This document shows, one piece after another, positions 1-4,980 of a stretch of DNA of 5,788 nt. The notes beneath the pieces were generated by a model, which saw nothing but the letters and a program-made list of their open reading frames with translations, did not search any database and had not been told where the DNA came from. Position numbers and translations under genes: made by a program. The stretch is from positions 1-5,788 of the forward strand of contig JAZSDN010000027.1 of assembly GCA_045531205.1 (NCBI GenBank), in the 5' to 3' direction. Numbering within the stretch: position 1 is the first letter of the stretch; every line of letters starts with the position of its first letter. The stretch comes from JAZNQL01 sp045531205 (GTDB lineage Bacteria; Bacillota; Clostridia; UMGS1883; UMGS1540).

Positions 1-1
1 A

Positions 2-238
2 AACATTACCGACAGAATTATCAAACTTGTTGTTGCTATCGATACATCGGGCTCTATGGGAACAGAAGACCTAAATAACATTATGGTCGAAATATTCGAT
101 ATAATTGGATCGCGCTTATGTGAGGTAACAGTTATAGAATGCGACGCCAAGATTCAGCGTGTGTATAAAGCCCAGACCAAAAAAACAAAGAAATATTGTA
201 GGGAAGGGCATTGGTCCTTCCCTATAAAGTTTTGTTAA
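2..238 (+). pseudogene. Truncated VWA-like (DUF2201-type) protein, 3' end replaced by a repeat element
   Basis: The frame is open from the window edge and reads 78 codons to a TAA, so the start lies upstream. The visible peptide contains the metal-ion-dependent adhesion site motif DTSGSM (41-58), followed by a helix and then the strand VTVIECDAKIQRVYK. This matches the VWA-like domain at the C-terminus of DUF2201 proteins, which usually pair a putative metallopeptidase domain with VWA and sit beside a MoxR-type AAA ATPase gene. Those proteins normally continue with a GGTxFxP-type MIDAS loop and a TDG strand. Here the frame runs into an inverted-repeat element at 196 and ends in an unrelated tail (KYCREGHWSFPIKFC). 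The later metal-binding loops are missing, so the domain probably cannot fold or bind metal normally. The ATG at 56 is the Met of the MIDAS motif, not a start. VWA family: confident. Disruption: fairly confident. No DUF2201 domain is visible in the window, so that subfamily rests on motif resemblance. Confidence 0.72.
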
Positions 239-286
239 AATTAGGTTGAAAAAAATCAAAAAAATGATTTTTTCCTGTCCCTACAA
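196..286. repeat. MITE-like or intergenic repeat element with terminal inverted repeats and two hairpins
   Basis: The two ends are perfect 9-bp inverted repeats: TTGTAGGGA at 196-204 and TCCCTACAA at 278-286. The similarity continues imperfectly inward (GTAGGGAAGG against GTAGGGACAGG). Inside are two further hairpins: a 9-bp stem at 199-207/216-224 with loop GCATTGGT, and an AT-rich 9-bp stem at 250-258/265-273. The element is 91 bp and has no coding capacity of its own beyond ending the preceding frame. From memory, repeats beginning TGTAGGG with a short GCATTGG-type loop are common between genes in clostridial gut genomes, but I could not search for copies. No convincing target-site duplication is visible in the A-rich flanks. 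Confidence 0.6.
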
Positions 287-323
287 AAAGAGCTGTAAAA
301 AACGATTTTTTACAGCTCTTTTT
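285..323. terminator. Bidirectional intrinsic terminator between convergent transcription units
   Basis: A perfect 18-bp inverted repeat: the left arm is at 285-302 and the right arm at 306-323, with a 3-nt CGA loop. The core GAGCTGT/ACAGCTC is flanked by A runs on one side and T runs on the other, so the transcript on either strand forms a stem followed by U residues. It lies 11 nt beyond the stop of the minus-strand CE15 gene and downstream of the plus-strand VWA fragment, as expected for a shared terminator. Its left arm overlaps the last two bases of the repeat element. Confidence 0.88.
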
Positions 324-334
324 TATAATAAAAT

Positions 335-1432
335 TCATTTTTTAAATTTACTGTCAAGAAACTTTATATAGGTATTCCAGTCTTCGCGTGAGAGAAAATG
401 TCTGTTTTCTCTCATGTGATATCCAATATTTCCTTCGGCAAAATGGTCGCCCGCCTTTGGTTCTCTGTCGGGGCAAATAAGACCTTTTTCTCCCAAAAGC
501 TCCCATGCAGGGGATGCATTTAAAGCGGTAAGAAATTCAGAAAGCGGGTCAGCCTCCCAGTCTAAAGCCGCAGAACCTACACATAAAAATCTTGGAGCAA
601 TAAGTGCAAGAAGATGACTCTGGTCATAGGGCTTCTGGTCTTCTAAAACACCCGAAAACTTTTTAAAATTCTCGCAAAACCAGTCCCAACTTCCCACTCT
701 TAAAAAGTCTGTCACACGCTCACCGGTACCGCATTTCGAGGATGCAGCTCCGCCATAACCCGATGCGTTTGATATTACAGCAGCAAATCTTTCATCCTGC
801 GCACCGCACCAGAGAGCTGTTTTGCCAAGGCGGGAATGTCCTATTATAGCAACCCTTGAAGTGTCTATATCTTCACGTTCTGCAATCATATAATCAAGAG
901 TACGGCTTGCAGCATACGCCCACATTCCAATTTTTCCCCACTCGTCATTTTTGCGGTCTATGGTTGTCCCGAAATATTTTGCAAAACCGTCAGAAAAATC
1001 TCCGCCTTGATTGTCGTTTACTACATCCTTATATACTAAAACGGCAATAGCATATCCCGCATCAGTAATTTCTTCTACAGGGATATACATATCAGGAACA
1101 TGCTTGAAAGCAGGATGTAAAAATACAGGTGGCTTTTCAACATTGTTCGGTATAAAAAATTCAACAGGGAATGAAGTAACGCCAAACTCTGTTTCTATAA
1201 AAACATTAACCTTTTCCTCGTAAACCTTTCCGCCGTAGGTGCTTGGATGGGTGTAATAGGTTTCGCCCCAAACCTTTACGGGGATGTCGGGTGTTTTTCC
1301 GTAAGAATATGTTTCTAAAAGAGAAATCAATTCTTTTCTGTGCTCTTTCCAGTTGTCACGGGTAGCCAAAGAACCATCCTTCATTTTAAGAATATCAGGA
1401 TAACCTCTTTTTTCTAAAAGCTTTTTTAACAT
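335..1432 (-). CDS. CE15-family glucuronoyl esterase-like alpha/beta hydrolase, apparently cytoplasmic
   Basis: A 365-residue alpha/beta hydrolase. The nucleophile elbow GHSRLGK (198-204, Ser200, oxyanion Arg201), the following SNASGYGGAA (221-230), LLALIAPRFL (274-283), SAALDWEADP (287-296) and the His345 region (RENRH then DW) are the ordered landmarks of bacterial CE15. The N-terminal W28...R32...YSYG stretch also fits. Known CE15 enzymes cleave the ester between lignin alcohols and 4-O-methylglucuronate on xylan. The likely triad is Ser200, Asp291 and His345: the position 23 residues after Ser, which holds the acid in fungal enzymes, is Ala223. Glu238 sits where characterised bacterial enzymes contact the uronate, and Lys204 is kept. 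The start MLKKLLEKRG shows no signal peptide, unlike most family members, so an imported soluble ester is the likelier substrate. The start is supported by AGAGGTGA at 1438-1445. It is the last gene of the operon. Family confident; substrate inferred. Automatic annotation may call it acetylxylan esterase. Confidence 0.87.
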   Translation of the reverse strand: MLKKLLEKRGYPDILKMKDGSLATRDNWKEHRKELISLLETYSYGKTPDIPVKVWGETYYTHPSTYGGKVYEEKVNVFIETEFGVTSFPVEFFIPNNVEKPPVFLHPAFKHVPDMYIPVEEITDAGYAIAVLVYKDVVNDNQGGDFSDGFAKYFGTTIDRKNDEWGKIGMWAYAASRTLDYMIAEREDIDTSRVAIIGHSRLGKTALWCGAQDERFAAVISNASGYGGAASSKCGTGERVTDFLRVGSWDWFCENFKKFSGVLEDQKPYDQSHLLALIAPRFLCVGSAALDWEADPLSEFLTALNASPAWELLGEKGLICPDREPKAGDHFAEGNIGYHMRENRHFLSREDWNTYIKFLDSKFKK

Positions 1433-1437
1433 AATAT

Positions 1438-1446
1438 ATCACCTCT
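1438..1446 (-). promoter_or_regulatory. Ribosome binding site of the CE15 gene, embedded in the stop of the upstream gene
   Basis: On the minus strand the last codons of the DUF4838 gene read GAG AGG TGA, and the same bases form a strong Shine-Dalgarno sequence (GAGAGGTGAT) about 6-8 nt before the CE15 ATG. The stop lies 6 nt from the start, so ribosomes ending the upstream gene are placed directly at the next start. This suggests translational coupling and fixes the CE15 start codon. Confidence 0.75.
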
Positions 1447-3316
1447 CAAAAATATACCAGTAATCAGGAATAAATTCAGTATCAGAACTCTTTTCTATAG
1501 TAAAGGATATACCATACCCCTCTTTTTTGCTTGTAAAGCTGTCAAAATTATTATGCATATACCAAAGCTCGCCTGTTTCATCACTTGCCAGAGAATTACC
1601 TCTTGCAACCTCTCTTGTAAGCTTTGGATTATTTACTTCCAAATCAGAGTAGCGGAAAACCATACGCATCAGGCGTATATTGTTACGGCTTCGGGTATCT
1701 TTAGCAGCAGCAAGAGCCTTTTCATATAAGTCATATATCTTTTCCTTGTCAATATTCTTAATAAGATATTCTGCAAGATGTAAAAGAGTTTCCTGCCCGT
1801 CAACAACATCCTCGCCGATTTTGATAATTTCTTTAATATAGGGAGCACCCTCGCCAAAAATTTTACAAAAGCTTTCTAAATTATCATCCATAGATAAATC
1901 TGTATTATATGCAGTACGTCCGTAACAATAGAAGTTAAAAATATGATTCCACATATTGTATACTTCAAGCTGCGTACCAAGTCCCCAAATGCCTTTTTCG
2001 CAAAAACGCTTGCAAACAGCCTGCATTTCGTCGGCTAGTGGGAGCCATTTTTGTCTTACAGCATAACAACCCATAAGATAGTCGTAATACACAACCTTTG
2101 CACCAGTGCGTTGCCACTCAAGTATATTTTTTTCAAAAACAGAATCAGTAAAGCAGCTTCCGTCAGGCTTACCGCCACGCCGAAGCTCGTCAAACCATAA
2201 AGCTCCGTCAATAATTACAGAAGACGAAAGCTTTGCATTGTCAGCATCCGTCAAATCTAGATACGAAATTCTGTCAAGCTTTATATGAGGACGTTCTTTT
2301 GACACAATTTCTGCAATCCTATTTACAAAATACGAGTAGTTTTCGCTTTTTGTATATTTCTTACACATTTCACAACAGCATTGCTCGTTCTTTCCGTCGT
2401 GCGGCCAAAGCGAAATAATGTCAACCTGCGGATTTTCGTCAGCCCATTTAACAATATTTTTTGCCATCTGTAAAATAAGCTCTTCGTTACGCATACACAA
2501 AATTAACTGACCGTTAAAGTCACCGTCATTTACTTTGTAGCGTGTGCCGTCTTCCATCAGCTTGTAGTATTCAGGATGTGTTTTTTCATAACACTCGCTA
2601 AAATATTCGTTACCTTTAGGGGGCAAAAGCATGGTAATGGCCTCATGATGCCCTACAGTAAACATAATACCTCTTTTTTCGGCTTCTTTCAGCATTCCGT
2701 TTTTCTTAAATCCTTCATAAACGCCTGCCCAGGTTAAAATGCGGTTGTATCTGTTTTTTGCAAGCCAGGAGATAAACTTGTCGTTAAGCTCGTGGTCGGG
2801 ATTTCCAACCCACATACCATACTGTAAAATAGCGGCACGGTATTCTACATCAGCACTTTTTTTAACATAAACCAAAGGTTTAATTTCAATATCGGGTATC
2901 TTGCTTACAAATTCGCCTGCGTCTACTCCGTGCTTTGAATAGGCACAAAGACTGCACCCTAAATAACGCTCTAAAAGCTCGTATACAGAATATAAAGTGC
3001 CCCGTTCCTGCTCAAGTGCATTTTTACTGCTGCCCGCAAGTAACAGAATATTATCTGTAGCCTTTATAATAAATCCTTCGGGACCCCGAACAGTATTTTC
3101 AAATTCTTTGGCACTGATTACTTCTTTTGCCGCTTCATTTCTTGAAGGATCGCCAATAATAATTGAGTTTTCGTATTTATCACTTACGCAAAGCTCAACA
3201 CCGCTTATTTTTTTAATATAATATATAAGCTCTTCTGCTGCAAAAAGCTCTCTTTTGGTAGGATTTTCGGGCAGAATAATACCACATACGGCTTTACCGC
3301 TTTTAGTAATTTTCAT
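1439..3316 (-). CDS. DUF4838 protein with alpha-glucuronidase-type N-terminal domain (putative glycoside hydrolase)
   Basis: A 625-residue protein without a signal peptide. Residues 1-150 look like the alpha/beta N-terminal domain shared by GH67 alpha-glucuronidases and GH20/GH84 hexosaminidases: a TKRELFAAEELIYYIKKISG helix, SIIIGDPS (51-58), GPEGF (78-82) and RGTLYSVYELLERYLGC (105-121). From about 155 to 480 comes a likely TIM barrel of the DUF4838 type, with GHHEA (222-226), SLWPHDG (302-308), the cysteine-rich EQCCCEMC (311-318) and WGLGTQLEVYNMW (444-456). The C-terminal 150 residues are mostly helical with a final beta-rich tail. DUF4838 proteins are widespread in polysaccharide-degrading bacteria, but I know of no settled reaction. 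The N-terminal domain and the adjacent CE15 gene make removal of a uronic acid or related sugar a reasonable guess. AGAAGG lies 8 nt before the ATG. Family confident; activity inferred. Confidence 0.82.
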   Translation of the reverse strand: MKITKSGKAVCGIILPENPTKRELFAAEELIYYIKKISGVELCVSDKYENSIIIGDPSRNEAAKEVISAKEFENTVRGPEGFIIKATDNILLLAGSSKNALEQERGTLYSVYELLERYLGCSLCAYSKHGVDAGEFVSKIPDIEIKPLVYVKKSADVEYRAAILQYGMWVGNPDHELNDKFISWLAKNRYNRILTWAGVYEGFKKNGMLKEAEKRGIMFTVGHHEAITMLLPPKGNEYFSECYEKTHPEYYKLMEDGTRYKVNDGDFNGQLILCMRNEELILQMAKNIVKWADENPQVDIISLWPHDGKNEQCCCEMCKKYTKSENYSYFVNRIAEIVSKERPHIKLDRISYLDLTDADNAKLSSSVIIDGALWFDELRRGGKPDGSCFTDSVFEKNILEWQRTGAKVVYYDYLMGCYAVRQKWLPLADEMQAVCKRFCEKGIWGLGTQLEVYNMWNHIFNFYCYGRTAYNTDLSMDDNLESFCKIFGEGAPYIKEIIKIGEDVVDGQETLLHLAEYLIKNIDKEKIYDLYEKALAAAKDTRSRNNIRLMRMVFRYSDLEVNNPKLTREVARGNSLASDETGELWYMHNNFDSFTSKKEGYGISFTIEKSSDTEFIPDYWYIFER

Positions 3317-3342
3317 ATAATATACCTTCTTAAATTATATTG

Positions 3343-4107
3343 TTATTCAAACATTTCCTCAAAAAATACAGGGGTATATCCGTTTTCGGTTAAAAACTTA
3401 ATAGCAACACGAATTCTGTCAGCAAAATGCGGATATTGCCAGTAAAAATATTGCTCGTGAATCATAACCTCGTAAAATTCTTTGCCTATATTTTTTTTCA
3501 TAACAGGCAAAACCTCTTCAAGCTTGTATTCATTAAGACAAATATCGTTTCGCATAAACATAAGCCCTGTTTCAGGGTCTTTATAAAAACAGTTTTCACG
3601 CATAAAGGCACTTGTCTTATCGTCGAGATGATAGGGGAATCTTGGATTTTCGTTTGTGCCATATAACCCCACAAGCCCTTTAATTCCGCAGTCACGCAAA
3701 GCATTTACCCCTTCTTTTGGGCAGGCAACATAATGCAGAGTAGTATAATAGCTTAAGGATTTTTCGCCTGCAAATCTGCGTATTTCGTTATGAACAAGCT
3801 CACAGTCCCGCCTTAATGTATCGTAATCGCAATTTTCGTAACGAGTTTCGTCAGAAAAAGCGTGGAACGAAAGACGTAACCACTGTGAAACACTTTCCCA
3901 TTCAGCCTTATACCTGTCGGGCATTTGCGAAAGCAAAAAACCTTCAAACTCGTAATAAACGTTTAACTGTATCTTTGTGCCGAATTCATCGTGAACAGAT
4001 TTTAAAAGAGCCATATAATCATTTTCAAAAATAGAATCATAATTATTTTCGGCAATATCTTTAAACGTGCGGATGTTATCATCCAACGAAAATCTGTACT
4101 GTTTCAT
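3343..4107 (-). CDS. Divergent polysaccharide deacetylase-like (NodB-fold) protein
   Basis: A 254-residue soluble protein without a signal peptide. The N-terminus YRFSLDDNI (4-12) resembles the first NodB motif (usually TFDDG), giving Asp9 and Asp10 as catalytic base and metal ligand candidates. WLRLSFHAFSDE (76-87) resembles the second, metal-binding motif, but only His82 is visible where the classical motif has two histidines. TLHY (123-126, His125) and VMIHEQYFYWQYPHF (214-228, His218) would be later active-site strands. A repeating strand-helix pattern along the length supports a seven-stranded barrel. The NodB family removes N- or O-acetyl groups from polysaccharides. This subgroup departs from the consensus enough that activity is uncertain, and a carbohydrate-binding or other hydrolytic role is possible. 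It lies 12 nt after the DUF5596 gene, with AGGAG (4113-4117) 6 nt before the ATG, and 26 nt before the DUF4838 gene. Fold moderately confident; function tentative. Confidence 0.62.
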   Translation of the reverse strand: MKQYRFSLDDNIRTFKDIAENNYDSIFENDYMALLKSVHDEFGTKIQLNVYYEFEGFLLSQMPDRYKAEWESVSQWLRLSFHAFSDETRYENCDYDTLRRDCELVHNEIRRFAGEKSLSYYTTLHYVACPKEGVNALRDCGIKGLVGLYGTNENPRFPYHLDDKTSAFMRENCFYKDPETGLMFMRNDICLNEYKLEEVLPVMKKNIGKEFYEVMIHEQYFYWQYPHFADRIRVAIKFLTENGYTPVFFEEMFE

Positions 4108-4119
4108 AATAATCTCCTG

Positions 4120-4953
4120 TTAAAAAGCCTTGTTACGGTCTCTGATGCCAAGCGTATTACGAAAAACCCCGCCTGAAAGAGCGTATTCCTTTACCTTTCT
4201 GGCAAAATCGGACGATGCAGGACATTCTCTTATTTCTTCACGGTTTTTAAACCCGTATTTAAACATAAAATGTATAATGCTGTCCTGCTCGCGTGCATGC
4301 ACAACCTCAAATAGCTTCTGAAACTGTAAAATATTAGAGCCTTCCTTTAAAAAACTTTTTAAAACATCATCCAAAAGCCACGAAAAGCACATATAATACT
4401 GATATTTGTAGTCGGGGAAGAAATTAGCAAAAAACTCTTCCGAACGTTTAAAATCTCTTATACAGTCACTCATGGCAAGAGACTCACCTGTGTCGGGGAT
4501 ATGAATATCTATCATATTGTCCCCTTTTTTTATTCCCTTTTGCGGAATATCAATATAAGAACCCTCCATACAAAACTGCAGTCTTCCAAGCTTAAATAAA
4601 CGCATAGAAAAATGATTTGACATCCACTCAGCAGATTGAAGCCCTATATTACCCGTCATCTTAAACCATCTTTTAACACTAACTGCAAAATCTCCAATTG
4701 TCATATAAAATATATCGTCGGGAATACCAAGAGCCTTATACTTTTCATATAATTCCTCGCAAAAATAAAGGAACATAATAAGATTTTTGCCATGACAGTC
4801 TTTGTTTTCACTAATGTCATACTCTTCAAATTTTATGCACAAAAGGTCGTTTTCCTCTGAAAGGAGCTTGTCAAATCCTTCGTCAAATTCTTTTGGAAAG
4901 CCTATCTTGTCATACCACTTTTTTGCTAGTTTTTTAACAGTATCTTTTTCCAT
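4120..4953 (-). CDS. DUF5596 / GNAT-like acyltransferase-domain protein
   Basis: A 277-residue soluble protein without membrane segments. It has the landmarks of the paired NAT_N and GNAT_C domains (formerly DUF5596): LGIPDDIFYMTIGDF (75-89), the GLQSAEWMSNH stretch (104-114), RLFKLGRLQF (118-127), DIHIPDTGESL (149-159), FFPDYKYQYYMCFSWLLDD (178-196) and SNILQFQKLFEV (206-217). Proteins of this kind are annotated as acyltransferases from structural similarity to GCN5-type N-acetyltransferases. Their substrate is, to my knowledge, unknown, and they recur beside glycoside hydrolase genes in clostridia and related bacteria. The HIP and LGRLQF segments are the most conserved and probably line the active cleft. 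AAAGGAG (4963-4969) lies about 10 nt before the ATG. It follows the GH2-like gene by 27 nt and precedes the deacetylase-like gene by 12 nt. Family confident from several ordered motifs; transfer of an acyl group is inferred. Confidence 0.8.
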   Translation of the reverse strand: MEKDTVKKLAKKWYDKIGFPKEFDEGFDKLLSEENDLLCIKFEEYDISENKDCHGKNLIMFLYFCEELYEKYKALGIPDDIFYMTIGDFAVSVKRWFKMTGNIGLQSAEWMSNHFSMRLFKLGRLQFCMEGSYIDIPQKGIKKGDNMIDIHIPDTGESLAMSDCIRDFKRSEEFFANFFPDYKYQYYMCFSWLLDDVLKSFLKEGSNILQFQKLFEVVHAREQDSIIHFMFKYGFKNREEIRECPASSDFARKVKEYALSGGVFRNTLGIRDRNKAF

Positions 4954-4980
4954 AGTAATAACTCCTTTGTATGAAAAAAT

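Noticed and set aside
56..238. ATG at 56 as the start of a 60-residue protein
   Set aside because: The ATG is the Met of the MIDAS motif DTSGSM, and the frame continues upstream to the window edge with conserved VWA sequence.
856..1223. Plus-strand open frames at 856-1050 and 1011-1223
   Set aside because: They lie opposite the CE15 gene, overlap each other, have no ribosome binding sites and show no recognisable motifs; they are antisense shadows.
2106..3221. Plus-strand open frames opposite the DUF4838 gene (2106-2288, 2233-2418, 2997-3221) and a minus-strand one at 1669-1857
   Set aside because: All lie inside the DUF4838 coding region in other frames, are short, low-complexity and lack family motifs.
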